Of a DNA stretch of 64,000 nucleotides, positions 25,574 through 34,544 are shown one piece after another. The notes under the pieces were generated by a model. The model did no database searches. It had not been told where the DNA came from and was given only the letters and a program-made list of their open reading frames with translations. The first letter of the stretch is position 1. Each line of letters begins with the position of its first letter. The translations under genes were made by a program, and so were the position numbers. Source of the DNA: an uncultured Eubacteriales bacterium (GTDB lineage: Bacteria; Bacillota; Clostridia; Christensenellales; Borkfalkiaceae); assembly GCA_905209085.1 (NCBI GenBank), contig CAJLRM010000004.1, positions 1 through 64,000 on the forward strand, read 5' to 3'.

Positions 25574-26641
25574 ATGTCAAGTTTTATTTCCGCGAAAGAA
25601 GCTGCTGAAAAATGGAGAATTTCTCAACGGCGCGTGGCAATTTTGTGTTCTGAAAATCGAATTGACGGTGCTATGATGGTCGGTAATATGTGGATAATTC
25701 CAAGTAATGCCGAAAAACCTATCGATAAAAGGACGCTAAGATATGAGCCTACAACGAAAGTTGAATTGAAACCGTTTTTAAAATGGGTGGGGGGGAAAAC
25801 TCAACTTATCAATGAAATTGAAAGGTTTTTACCCATTGACGGCGAACAGTTTTTAACAAAGTACGCAGAACCTATGGTTGGGGGCGGTGCGTTGCTTTTT
25901 AATATTCTTTCAAAATACTATTTTGAAGAATTATATATCAGCGATGTTAACCCCGAACTCATTAATGCTTATACTGTTGTTCGTGATAATGTAGATTTGC
26001 TCGCTGAAAAATTGAGCGAAATGCAGTCTATATTTTTGCCTATGAATGAAAACGGCAGAAAATATTATTATTATAACGCAAGAGATAAGTTTAACAATTT
26101 GAAATTGTCGGAAGAAACTGTTATTGATAAAGCCGCATTGTTTATCTTTTTGAATAAGACTTGCTTTAACGGCTTATATCGCGTGAATAAAAAAGGACAA
26201 TTCAACGTTCCTATGGGCGCATATAAAAAACCTACTATTTGCGATGAAAACAATCTTCGCAATATCTCCGAGGCGTTGCAAAACGTAACAATCGTATGCG
26301 GTGATTATACGTTGTCGGAATCTTTTATTGATAGAGATACTTTTGTATATCTTGATCCCCCGTATAGACCTATTTCTGAAACTTCGGCATTTACAGCTTA
26401 TAACACCGATTCTTTTAATGATAACGAACAAATAAGGCTTTCGCAATTTATTGGGCGCATTGACAAAGTAGGCGCGAAAATCGTTTTGAGTAATTCCGAT
26501 CCTAAAAACGTAAATCCCGATGATATGTTCTTCGATGATTTATATAAATCGTTTAAAATTCATAGGGTTGAGGCTACACGAGCAATCAATAGTAAGGCGG
26601 AAAAGCGCGGAAAAATAAGTGAATTGCTGATTCATAATTAA
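25574..26641 (+). CDS. HTH-fused DNA adenine methyltransferase, Dam/DpnM type
   Basis: A 355-residue protein. Residues ~5-50 look like an excisionase/MerR-type helix-turn-helix ('SAKEAAEKWRISQRRVAILC', then 'GNMWIIPSNAEKPIDKR'). From ~65 on it is a D12-class N6-adenine methyltransferase: 'PFLKWVGGKTQLINEIERFL' (SAM binding), 'YAEPMVGGGALLF', and catalytic 'VYLDPPYRPISE'. With the DpnII-like nuclease next door it should protect GATC sites. The DNA-binding domain could let it repress its own operon, as fused methylase-regulators do. AT-rich compared with host genes. Confidence 0.88.
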   Translation: MSSFISAKEAAEKWRISQRRVAILCSENRIDGAMMVGNMWIIPSNAEKPIDKRTLRYEPTTKVELKPFLKWVGGKTQLINEIERFLPIDGEQFLTKYAEPMVGGGALLFNILSKYYFEELYISDVNPELINAYTVVRDNVDLLAEKLSEMQSIFLPMNENGRKYYYYNARDKFNNLKLSEETVIDKAALFIFLNKTCFNGLYRVNKKGQFNVPMGAYKKPTICDENNLRNISEALQNVTIVCGDYTLSESFIDRDTFVYLDPPYRPISETSAFTAYNTDSFNDNEQIRLSQFIGRIDKVGAKIVLSNSDPKNVNPDDMFFDDLYKSFKIHRVEATRAINSKAEKRGKISELLIHN

Positions 26642-26656
26642 TAAGGAGAAATACAA

Positions 26657-27523
26657 ATGAAAAGAGATTTTAATACATGGCTTGAAACATTTAGAAAGAG
26701 CATTTGCAATTATAATTATTATATTGACTTTGAAAAAGTTTATGGAAATGTTGATTTAATCAAAATTGAGTTAAATATTTTAAACTCTCTTATCGGTTCT
26801 AAAAATATTGAAAGTGATTTTGAAAAATTACTCGCCGATTATCCGCAGATTTTGAAATGTATTCCTGTTTTGCTTGCAGTTCGAGGGCGTGAAATTTATA
26901 CTATTGATGGTGACGGAGAATATTTATTTAATTTTAAGAAAATGAATTATTCCGTGGAAAAATATAAAATGTTTATGAGAAAAACGGGATTATTTGATTT
27001 AATTTCTAACCATATTATCAATAATCTTGTCGATTATGTGACGGGTGTAGAAGTCGGGCTTGATAGTAACGGAAGAAAGAATCGCGGCGGTCATTTAATG
27101 GAAAATCTTGTTGAAAGTTATTTTCAAAAAGAAGGGCTTGTCAAAGGCGTTGACTATTTTAAGGAAATGTACATATCGGATATTGAAAACCGTTGGAGAA
27201 TTGATCTTTCGGGTATTTCAAATCAAGGCAAAGCCGAAAAACGTTTTGATTTTGTCATTAAAACAGATAAAACGATTTACGGCATTGAAACGAATTTCTA
27301 TACGGGCGGTGGTTCAAAGCTGAATGAAACTGCGCGTAGCTATAAAACGATTGCGTTAGAAGCAAAAGAAATTGACGGTTTTGCTTTCGTTTGGTTTACG
27401 GACGGTTATGACGGTTGGAAATCGGCGCGTCATAATTTAGAAGAAACGTTTGACGTATTGGAAACTATTTATTGTATTACCGATTTGGAAAATGGCATTG
27501 TGAAAAAACTATTCGTGGATTGA
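26657..27523 (+). CDS. DpnII-family type II restriction endonuclease
   Basis: A 288-residue protein with the DpnII/MjaIII pattern: 'LLADYPQILKCIPVLLAVRG', 'YVTGVEVGLDSNGRKNRGGH' and the PD-(D/E)xK-like end 'KRFDFVIKTDKTIYGIETNFY'. Expected to cut unmethylated GATC. Lies 15 nt after the Dam-type methylase and 1 nt before the second methylase, so co-expressed. Specificity is inferred from the family. Confidence 0.85.
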   Translation: MKRDFNTWLETFRKSICNYNYYIDFEKVYGNVDLIKIELNILNSLIGSKNIESDFEKLLADYPQILKCIPVLLAVRGREIYTIDGDGEYLFNFKKMNYSVEKYKMFMRKTGLFDLISNHIINNLVDYVTGVEVGLDSNGRKNRGGHLMENLVESYFQKEGLVKGVDYFKEMYISDIENRWRIDLSGISNQGKAEKRFDFVIKTDKTIYGIETNFYTGGGSKLNETARSYKTIALEAKEIDGFAFVWFTDGYDGWKSARHNLEETFDVLETIYCITDLENGIVKKLFVD

Positions 27524-27524
27524 T

Positions 27525-28262
27525 ATGGCAAAGAAAATTCCTTTACAGCCCGAAGATTTCGAGCTTGAAACAAATACAGTTTGGGCGTTTTCAAATCGCG
27601 GTAAATGGGCGACACACGATGCGAAATGGCGTGGAAATTGGTCGCCTTATATTCCGCGTAACGTTATACTCCGGTATTCCCAAGAAAACGATACCGTTTT
27701 AGATCAATTCGTTGGTGGTGGCACAACGGCAGTCGAGGCAAAACTTACAAAGCGTAATTTTATAGGCGTTGATATTAACCCTATTGCAATCGAAAGAACA
27801 ACGGAAAAGTGCAATTTTGAGTTTGATACATCGACGGAAACTCGTCTTATGCTTGGCGACGCACGAAAATTAGGGGTATCCGACGAGTCCGTTGACCTTA
27901 TTTGTACGCATCCACCCTACGCGGATATTATTCAATATAGCGAAGATATTGACGGCGATTTATCTCACTTGAAAATGAAAGAATTTTTATGCGAAATGGG
28001 AAAAGTTGCAGACGAGGCATATCGCGTATTAAAAAAAGGAAAATATTGCGCTATTCTTATGGGTGATATACGCAAAAATGGTATGGTTCAGCCTTTGGGA
28101 TTTGAAACTATGCGCCTGTTTAATTTGTCGGGCTTTAAGACAAAAGAAATTATTATAAAAGAACAGCATAATTGCAAGACGACAGGCTTTTGGAAAACAA
28201 ATAGCATAAAGCATAACTTCCTACTTTTAGCGCACGAATATTTATTTGTGTTTAAGAAATAG
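27525..28262 (+). CDS. Second site-specific DNA methyltransferase
   Basis: A 245-residue amino-methyltransferase: 'TVWAFSNRGKWATHDAKW', SAM motif 'VLDQFVGGGTTAVEAKLTKR', catalytic 'THPPYADIIQYS' in place of the usual (D/N)PPY. Occupies the third position of a DpnII-like set, where DpnA (which can also modify single-stranded DNA during uptake) is found in streptococci, though motif order differs from DpnA. Could be N6-adenine or N4-cytosine specific. Confidence 0.8.
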   Translation: MAKKIPLQPEDFELETNTVWAFSNRGKWATHDAKWRGNWSPYIPRNVILRYSQENDTVLDQFVGGGTTAVEAKLTKRNFIGVDINPIAIERTTEKCNFEFDTSTETRLMLGDARKLGVSDESVDLICTHPPYADIIQYSEDIDGDLSHLKMKEFLCEMGKVADEAYRVLKKGKYCAILMGDIRKNGMVQPLGFETMRLFNLSGFKTKEIIIKEQHNCKTTGFWKTNSIKHNFLLLAHEYLFVFKK

Positions 28263-28292
28263 TGTAAAATTTTATGAGAAAGGTAGGGTAAT

Positions 28293-28724
28293 ATGAATGA
28301 ATTTTGGAAAACTCTTTTAATTGCATTGATACCTGCTGTTGTTACGGCTATTATATCGTTGCTGTCATCGTATTTAATTGGAAAAAGGAATTTGACTGCA
28401 GAAATTGAAAAGCTTGAAAAAGAACACAAAAATGAATTGGCTAAGTTAATGAAACAGCACGAAATTGATATAGATTCATTAAATAAAGCACATTCTAATG
28501 AAGTTGAAATTCTCAAATTAAAGCATCAACAAGAATTGGAATTAAAACAAAAAGACTTAGAAAATGCTATTGCAAGGCAAGAAAAAGAAGCAGAAGTTTC
28601 TGCAATGAAAGATTTTGTGGGAGGGCTTATTGGCGGAATTACCAGTACTGCACTTAATTCCCCTGAAGTTAAAAGTCAAATGTCGGATGCGATTTCAAAA
28701 GTATTTAAGAAAGGTGGTAAATAA
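28293..28724 (+). CDS. Membrane-anchored coiled-coil protein
   Basis: A 143-residue protein with one N-terminal hydrophobic helix (~6-28), then a long Glu/Lys/Leu/His coiled coil (~35-105) and a Gly-rich end. Thirty bases after the second methylase and followed by a strong terminator. No family recognised; probable passenger of the restriction island. Confidence 0.65.
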   Translation: MNEFWKTLLIALIPAVVTAIISLLSSYLIGKRNLTAEIEKLEKEHKNELAKLMKQHEIDIDSLNKAHSNEVEILKLKHQQELELKQKDLENAIARQEKEAEVSAMKDFVGGLIGGITSTALNSPEVKSQMSDAISKVFKKGGK

Positions 28725-28732
28725 TATTTAAG

Positions 28733-28770
28733 CGGTTCAACTTACGTTTTACCCGCTCCATCAAATTGAA
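28733..28770 (+). repeat. Degraded copy of the tmRNA 3' end (candidate att remnant)
   Basis: GGTTCAACTTAC...CGCTCCATCAAATTGAA resembles the tmRNA T-loop and 3' end GTTCGACTCT...CTCCACCAAGTTAAA. The last 15 bases (28756-28770 against 24643-24657) match in 12 positions and all three differences are transitions. Such a copy is what an element that inserted at the ssrA 3' end would leave at its far boundary. Confidence 0.45.
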
Positions 28771-28816
28771 AAACGGTCGTTTTTAAGGCAAAATCCTTAA
28801 AAATTGACCGTTTTTT
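28769..28816 (+). terminator. Strong terminator closing the restriction island
   Basis: AAAAACGGTC/GACCGTTTTT outer stem and TTTTTAAGG/CCTTAAAAA inner stem, followed by Ts. Confidence 0.85.
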
Positions 28817-29054
28817 CTATTATATACGCCCATACATCGCTATTTGAGTGCGTTTTGTTACTAAATTTTGTTATCCAATCTATCCCGGATTTTCTATAAA
28901 GGAGCGTTTGTTTCTTTCGTACATATTGCCCGTAAGTTTTTATTGCCTGTTCAACGGGGCGCCCATCAAGTCTGCTATTGCCATAAATTTTGCTGTAAGG
29001 TGAATCAGCATAAACGTAGTCAAGGCTTGTAGAAAAAGCAACCTCTTGCCGAAT
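28797..29054 (-). pseudogene. C-terminal gene remnant, no start codon
   Basis: An 85-codon minus-strand open stretch bounded by stops, without ATG, GTG or TTG near its beginning. The protein reads smoothly ('LDYVYADSPYSKIYGNSR', 'QAIKTYGQYVRKKQTLLYRK'). 'YADSPYS' faintly recalls the DPPY motif of adenine methylases, but this is not enough to name it. AT-rich; probably a leftover of foreign DNA next to the restriction island. Confidence 0.4.
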
Positions 29055-29058
29055 TTAT

Positions 29059-29113
29059 AAAAAGTCCGTCCTTGGCATTTTTTTTGAGGTGCGCACAAGG
29101 ACGGGCTTTTTAT
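29059..29113. terminator. Terminator at the end of the sigma/anti-sigma operon
   Basis: AAAAAGTCCGTCCTTG and CAAGGACGGGCTTTTTA flank a 22-nt loop; works on the minus strand after the 29124 gene and possibly on both. Confidence 0.8.
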
Positions 29114-29123
29114 TTTTACGTTT

Positions 29124-29840
29124 TTAAAAACTGTTATCTATATTTTGAAGGATGGTTTTGATTTCCGATTCCTCCACGGTCGAAACTTCGAGATTATATC
29201 CGTAGGAGCCGTGTGAAAAATAGAAATAAGAAACTTTTTTGTTGACGTCGGTATCGTCGATATAATATGTGTTCCTTTCGGTTTTCTGTTCGCTCTCGAA
29301 CAGTTTGTAGGATGCGAGGTTGTCGAGATAAACGTTCTCCGCCTCCACGTATAATTTCCCTCTGATTCCGTTTTGGAAGGTATATTCGAGATAATACGCC
29401 ACAACGTCCCCCGCGCGATAATTCTCCGCGTTTTCTTTCAGCGCATATTCCTTGTATACCGTAACCGAATCTTTTTCGATAAAAGGAAGAAACTCTTTTT
29501 CCTCGTAGGCGGATTCCTTTTCCGTAAGCGCGGATAAGCTGACGGGCGATAAACGCAGGGGGAATTCTTGGGGCTTTGCCGTAAAGCGCCATATCAATAA
29601 AATACCGATAAGCAACGCGGCGGCCGCAATCGCAAAATAGAGCGCCTTCGTATTGATAAGGCGCCGTTTTCCTCCGACCGTCCCGCCTTCCGCTTCGGCT
29701 GCCAACGCGGGCACGACCTCTTCGACCCGTTCCGTTTCCTTTCCCATCAGTTGTTTTGCCTTTAAGGTAACGCTTTCGGGAGGGGATTTTTCCTCTTCGA
29801 CGTATTCCCTGAACAGCGCGTTTAATTGTTCGTCTTTCAT
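29124..29840 (-). CDS. Membrane protein, probable anti-sigma partner
   Basis: A 238-residue protein with a short N-terminal cytoplasmic helical part ('MKDEQLNALFREYVEEE'), one membrane helix (~70-90) and an extracytoplasmic domain of ~145 residues. It lies 46 nt downstream of an ECF sigma gene in the same direction. Topology and position are those of anti-sigma factors, but there is no ZAS-type HxxxCxxC zinc motif, so binding to the sigma factor is an inference. The outer domain is not recognised. Confidence 0.65.
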   Translation of the reverse strand: MKDEQLNALFREYVEEEKSPPESVTLKAKQLMGKETERVEEVVPALAAEAEGGTVGGKRRLINTKALYFAIAAAALLIGILLIWRFTAKPQEFPLRLSPVSLSALTEKESAYEEKEFLPFIEKDSVTVYKEYALKENAENYRAGDVVAYYLEYTFQNGIRGKLYVEAENVYLDNLASYKLFESEQKTERNTYYIDDTDVNKKVSYFYFSHGSYGYNLEVSTVEESEIKTILQNIDNSF

Positions 29841-29886
29841 AACGCACCTCTTACTTATAAAACAAGCGATCTCGTCGTTTTGTCCA

Positions 29887-30426
29887 CTATTCCGTCAACA
29901 TTTTTTTCATGAATTCTTCCGCTTTGACGATCTCTTTTGCAACGTAGGATTTTGATTTTCCGATTTCCTTTGCGATTTCTCGCACGGTCATATCGAGAAA
30001 ATACTTCATATAGATCATCTGTTTCACGATGGGCGGAGCGAGAGAGTTCATCAATTTTTCGACGAGCAGACGGGTGGTGGATTTTTCTTCCATATCCACG
30101 CCGTCGGCGATACCGCAAAATTCGTCTATGTTCTGCGGCAGGCGGTTTTTGCTTGCCTTGATGCTGTTGAGCGCCGTATTCCTCACGATTTTGCACACCC
30201 AGGCATAGCCGTTCGTTCCTTTTTTGTACTTAGAAATATGTTTGACGATTTTGATAAAACTGTCCTGAACGACATCCTCGGCGGCAAAGGCGTCCTTGAC
30301 GATGCCTCGGGCGACGAACAGCATATTTTTTCCCATATATCGGTACAACAAATCGATGCCCGCGTCTTTCTTTTCCGCGATCAAGCCGAGTGCATATTCA
30401 ATTTTGTCGTATACTTCACGGTTCAT
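29887..30426 (-). CDS. ECF-type RNA polymerase sigma factor
   Basis: A 179-residue protein. Region 2: 'AGIDLLYRYMGKNMLFVARG', 'AAEDVVQDSFIKIVKHISKY'; region 4: 'MIYMKYFLDMTVREIAKEIG', 'KSKSYVAKEIVKAEEFM'. Guides RNA polymerase to a special promoter set, probably in response to an envelope signal through its neighbour. Its own promoter at 30458-30487 is of housekeeping type, so no evidence of autoregulation is seen. Confidence 0.88.
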   Translation of the reverse strand: MNREVYDKIEYALGLIAEKKDAGIDLLYRYMGKNMLFVARGIVKDAFAAEDVVQDSFIKIVKHISKYKKGTNGYAWVCKIVRNTALNSIKASKNRLPQNIDEFCGIADGVDMEEKSTTRLLVEKLMNSLAPPIVKQMIYMKYFLDMTVREIAKEIGKSKSYVAKEIVKAEEFMKKMLTE

Positions 30427-30457
30427 CGTCGCTTGAATCCTTGCCTCAATTTGTATT

Positions 30458-30487
30458 ATTATAGCATAAAAGGAGGGGCAAAGTAAA
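30458..30487 (-). promoter_or_regulatory. Promoter of the sigma/anti-sigma operon
   Basis: On the minus strand TTTACT (30487-30482) and TATAAT (30463-30458), 18 bp apart. Confidence 0.65.
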
Positions 30488-30538
30488 GCTGTGAGGGAAC
30501 GGAAAGCGCAAGAAAAAATCGGGAGAGAAAAAATTTCT

Positions 30539-30567
30539 TTGACTATCCGTGGACAATTTTCGATACT
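30539..30567 (+). promoter_or_regulatory. Promoter of the glycosyltransferase gene
   Basis: TTGACT at 30539-30544 and GATACT at 30562-30567, spacing 17 bp. Confidence 0.55.
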
Positions 30568-30636
30568 TCGCTGTTTTATAAGTGTCGGTCACCCGATAGA
30601 CCAAAAGGAGGCTGTCCGTTTTCGGATAAAAGGCTT

Positions 30637-32286
30637 ATGAAAAAAAGACCTACTCTATACATTATCATCATCGCCGTCTGGCTCGGCTGCGTGGCGCTTT
30701 TAGGATACGCATTGGCGAATATCATCATACATTTGAACGGCTATTCCGCGGTAAAGCAAGGCTTTATCATCTCTCTGCTCGTCATCAACACCGCTGTGCT
30801 CGCTATTCTTTGGTTTGGCAGCATCAAGGACTTTATTTTTTCCGCCGCCTACGCCGTCCTGCATAAAAAGCTGGACAGGCACTACCGAGAAATAGAAAAA
30901 TGCGAACGCGGCGGGGAAGACGAGCCTCGTTTTTTACTCCTGTACTGCACATGCAACGACTTTAATGCGAAGGCGCTTTCGGCGTGCAGAAAGCAGAACT
31001 ATTCGAATTTCAGAACGGTGATTCTCGACGACAGTACAAAGGCCGAATATCGCCGTGAGGTGAATAAATATATGGCGCAGCACAAAAACGTGGAAGTCGT
31101 GCGCCGAGAGGATAAGACGGGCTATAAGGCGGGAAACCTCAACCATTATTTGCAGGGAAGAACGGATTATGATTATTTTATCGTTCTCGACAGCGACGAG
31201 GTGATTCCTCCCGATTATATCGAAAAAATCCTTAAATATTTCCATTACGACCCGAAATGCGGGGCGGTGCAGGCAAGACACGCGGCGCAGAAAGGGGAAA
31301 ACGTTTTTCAGCGCCTGATGGGGCTGTGCGTGGGCAGCAACGGAACGACCGTACAGGTGATCAAGAATTTTTACGGCGCAAATGCCCTGATCGGGCACGG
31401 CATGACGATCAGTCGGGCGTGCTATGAGGCTACGGGCGGCTTTCCGCTCGTCGTGGCGGAGGATATTTCCTTTGCCGTTGAGATCAAGAACGCGGGAATG
31501 GATATCGTCTATGCGCCCGATATTCTCTGCTTTGAGGAATTTCCCGTCAACTACGTATCCCTGAAAAAAAGACAATGCAAATGGACGCAGGGCAATCTCG
31601 AATATATGAGAAAATACGACAGGGACATCAACCGCTCGAAAATGCGTTGGTTTGAAAAGTTGGACATCAAACTCTCCCATTACAGTCTGCCTATCGTGCC
31701 CGTATTGAGCTTTCTGCTGGCAATCTGCACGATCGCGCTCGGATTTCTCGGCTATCCCGTCATACGTTATTCGCTCGGTATTTATGCGGTGATGATCCTG
31801 TTCCTGTGCTCGCCCTTGATTCCGGATCTGTTTGTGTATCATAAGAGCAAAAACATATTTTTGCTGCTCCCTTATTTCCTCGTCAATATCGCCACTTACG
31901 CGTCGCTCGCTCCCATGATGCTGAAAACGGTATTTTTGGGTACTTTGGGCAAAAAAGCGGTATTCCTCGTCACGCCGAAGCAATCGGAAAGGTTTACGGT
32001 CGGGGAAATTCTAAAATATACTTGGGATTCGCTCCTGTTTGCCGTCGTGGTAGGCGCGCTCTCCTTGGTCGCCTGCGGCAGTATATTGCCCGTCGTTTTT
32101 ATAACGGTCGGCTGTTTGAGCGCGCCGATTATTATAGCGCTCTCGAATATTTCTCTCCCTCAAAAAGAAATTTCGGCTCCCGAAAAATCCCGGGAGTTTA
32201 TCCGCAAGTCGAATGTTTCCCGCCCCGCTTTGCTTCTCAATCATAAGGCGGCGATCGACACGCATTCCCAGTCGATGGAAGGGTAA
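30637..32286 (+). CDS. Membrane GT2 glycosyltransferase, processive type
   Basis: A 549-residue protein. Two N-terminal membrane helices, then a GT-A domain with 'FIVLDSDEVIPPDYI' (DxD, UDP-sugar and metal), 'AEDISFAVEIKNAGMDIVYA' (ED of the catalytic base), 'KKRQCKWTQGNLEYM' (variant of the QxxRW motif), then about five C-terminal membrane helices. The layout is that of cellulose/hyaluronan-synthase-like enzymes that make and export a polysaccharide. No c-di-GMP PilZ domain is visible; sugar unknown. Stands as a single-gene unit. Confidence 0.85.
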   Translation: MKKRPTLYIIIIAVWLGCVALLGYALANIIIHLNGYSAVKQGFIISLLVINTAVLAILWFGSIKDFIFSAAYAVLHKKLDRHYREIEKCERGGEDEPRFLLLYCTCNDFNAKALSACRKQNYSNFRTVILDDSTKAEYRREVNKYMAQHKNVEVVRREDKTGYKAGNLNHYLQGRTDYDYFIVLDSDEVIPPDYIEKILKYFHYDPKCGAVQARHAAQKGENVFQRLMGLCVGSNGTTVQVIKNFYGANALIGHGMTISRACYEATGGFPLVVAEDISFAVEIKNAGMDIVYAPDILCFEEFPVNYVSLKKRQCKWTQGNLEYMRKYDRDINRSKMRWFEKLDIKLSHYSLPIVPVLSFLLAICTIALGFLGYPVIRYSLGIYAVMILFLCSPLIPDLFVYHKSKNIFLLLPYFLVNIATYASLAPMMLKTVFLGTLGKKAVFLVTPKQSERFTVGEILKYTWDSLLFAVVVGALSLVACGSILPVVFITVGCLSAPIIIALSNISLPQKEISAPEKSREFIRKSNVSRPALLLNHKAAIDTHSQSMEG

Positions 32287-32473
32287 GAAATCTTCTCTCT
32301 TTCAAAAAACGTCGTTTAGGGGGAACGGGACTGCCGACGCGAGCGATACTCGCAAAAAGCAACAAGGCGTTGGAGAAAATAGGCGTGCGAACGAGTAATA
32401 AGCGCCTTTGATATTATAGTGAAACTCAATTTTTTCTCTCAAAAAACAAATTGCGCGGAAGGTCGGAAAAATA

Positions 32474-32518
32474 AAGAAAGAAACGAAGTGCTTATAGGGG
32501 AGTGCTTCGTTTCTTTTT
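32474..32518 (+). terminator. Terminator-like hairpin
   Basis: AAGAAACGAAG and CTTCGTTTCTT with T-run; about 190 bases after the glycosyltransferase gene. Confidence 0.75.
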
Positions 32519-32663
32519 TCGATTGGCGCGTTGTGCGAATATTTGAGCTTGAAAAAGCGACGGATTTGCGAAATAAAAGCTCCGGCAATCGTAAAAATTT
32601 CTTACGGGGAAAAGATAGAGAAAGCCGGTGGGATTTTAAATCTTAGAATCGGCGCGGCCGTTT

Positions 32664-32716
32664 AGAACGCTCCTTATAGAGTTTCCGCAAAGGAACATCG
32701 GAGGAGCGTTTTTTCA
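32664..32716 (+). terminator. Terminator-like hairpin just before the DUF11 operon
   Basis: AACGCTCC and GGAGCGTT with TTTTTT after it. The sequence CATAGAATA (32715-32723) directly downstream fits the -10 pattern CATANNNTA of mother-cell sporulation sigma factors, but no firm -35 is seen. Confidence 0.6.
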
Positions 32717-32812
32717 TAGAATAATATACAACAACTATATATGAAAGAAATATTACATGAAGATTTGGTTGTTGTCCGATCGGTATGTAATATTTTTTGT
32801 TTGAGGTTAAAT

Positions 32813-34516
32813 ATGCCTATTATAGAAAGATACTCTGCGATAAAAAACGGGGGAATCGTCTTTACGGGAAATACCTTGGGATTAAGCAAGGCGGCAAATG
32901 TTGCCTCGCCCGGCGTGTTAGGCTCCATCGGAGCCTTCATCAGCCTGGATACTTCCCTTCAAGTGTCTACGTTTCCCGCCGGGACGACGCTCGACTATAC
33001 CAAAAACGGTTCCGCCGCCGTTTTAAATCTTCCCGCAGGCAGCACCGTGTTGTATGCGGAACTGGTATGGGGCGGGTTGTTCCGTTCGAGCGCGAATAAT
33101 ATTTCCGCTCTTTTGGATAACCCCGTCGAATTTATCACTCCGTCGGGCAGCAACAGCATTGCTCCCGACGTTTCCACGAAACAAAACTTCAATATCACCG
33201 AAGAGGGGGTGACCTTGGGATTTTACGTGCGCACCGCAAACGTGACGACTCTCGTAAAAAACGCCATGAACGGCACGTACAGCACCGGGAAGGTGCCCGC
33301 TCTCATCGAGGCGATCGACGCCCGCACCTCCGAAACGAACCATGCGGGCTGGACTCTGGCGGTCGTATACGAAAACGCATCGCTGCCCCTTCGGGATCTC
33401 ACGGTATGGAGCGGCGGCGTGGTCGTTTCTCCTTCCGTGGGAAGTACGGATATCACGCTCACCGATTTCATCACCCCCGACTCTCTTCCCGTCACGGGAA
33501 AGCTGTTCGTATCGGCGCAGGAGGGAGATGCCGTTTTGGAAAACGACAGGCTGCTTTTCGGACAGGATACGGCGTCTTTGACCCCCTTGTCGGGACCGAA
33601 CAATCCCGTAGACAACTTTTTCGCCTCGCAGATAAACGACGAAAACGGCGCCTTGGACACGTCGGGAACTTTCGGGACCCGTAACGCCAACGCCGCTGCG
33701 GGAACGAATACGTCGGGCTGTCGTCAGGGCTGGGATATTACGGCTGTGGACGTTTCCTCCCGCCTCTCCGCGGGACAGACGGCCGCCGCGGTAAGATTTG
33801 AAACGGACGGCGACCTTTACGTCCCTAATTGCCTGGCGTTGCAGATCGACAGCAAAGGCGCCTCGTTACAGGTGAAAAAGAGCGTCGATAAAACTTACGC
33901 GGAAGTGGGCGAAGAGATCGGGTACACGCTGGATATCGCCAATACGGGATCCATTGAAGCAGAAACGGTGGTCGTCGGCGATCTTCTGCCGAACGACGCG
34001 ACGCTGGTGCCCGGTTCTATAAAGATAGACGGCACGACGTATGCGGGAAGCCTTCCCGTTACGTTCGGACCGCTCGCGGCAGGGGCGTCCGCAAAAGTGG
34101 AATTTTCCGTGCGGGTGGATGCCATTCCCGCTCAAAACCCGATCTTCAACGTGGCGCAGGTCGTATATACGTTCAGTCCTTTCCCCGGGAATACGGTGAC
34201 GGGCGTTTCTAATTCCAATTATGCGGTATGCTATATCATCCACGTCGAAATCTTGCCCGTAAAAAACGTGGATAAGGGCGTCGCCGCGAGCGGGGAAGAG
34301 CTGCTGTATACCACGGTGATCGCCAATAAAGGGACGCTGCCCGTAACGAACGTCTACTTTACCGATTCGATTCCCGCGGGGACGACTTTCGTTCCCGGGT
34401 CCGTTTTGGTGGACGGCGTCGCTATTCCCGCGGGGAATCCGGAACTCGGCTTCCCTCTTCCCAATTTACTCCCCGGACAGAGCACTACGGTGGCTTTTCG
34501 GGTAATAGTCAACTGA
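32813..34516 (+). CDS. DUF11-repeat surface or spore-layer protein
   Basis: The start is ATG 32813 (MPIIERYSAIKNGGIVF) behind GAGG; the upstream extension lacks a site. The 567-residue protein has no signal peptide. Residues 1-~345 form the unnamed N-terminal domain with 'FTGNTLGLSK' seen in many Bacillus and Clostridium DUF11 proteins. Two DUF11 repeats follow (~350-450, ~470-567), each with 'VGEEIGYTLDIANTG' / 'SGEELLYTTVIANKG' and 'DLLPNDATLVPGSI' / 'DSIPAGTTFVPGSV'. Relatives occur in exosporium or cell-surface layers. First gene of a three-gene operon. Confidence 0.75.
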   Translation: MPIIERYSAIKNGGIVFTGNTLGLSKAANVASPGVLGSIGAFISLDTSLQVSTFPAGTTLDYTKNGSAAVLNLPAGSTVLYAELVWGGLFRSSANNISALLDNPVEFITPSGSNSIAPDVSTKQNFNITEEGVTLGFYVRTANVTTLVKNAMNGTYSTGKVPALIEAIDARTSETNHAGWTLAVVYENASLPLRDLTVWSGGVVVSPSVGSTDITLTDFITPDSLPVTGKLFVSAQEGDAVLENDRLLFGQDTASLTPLSGPNNPVDNFFASQINDENGALDTSGTFGTRNANAAAGTNTSGCRQGWDITAVDVSSRLSAGQTAAAVRFETDGDLYVPNCLALQIDSKGASLQVKKSVDKTYAEVGEEIGYTLDIANTGSIEAETVVVGDLLPNDATLVPGSIKIDGTTYAGSLPVTFGPLAAGASAKVEFSVRVDAIPAQNPIFNVAQVVYTFSPFPGNTVTGVSNSNYAVCYIIHVEILPVKNVDKGVAASGEELLYTTVIANKGTLPVTNVYFTDSIPAGTTFVPGSVLVDGVAIPAGNPELGFPLPNLLPGQSTTVAFRVIVN

Positions 34517-34544
34517 AAGCATTAGCTTATGAGGAGAATTTATT

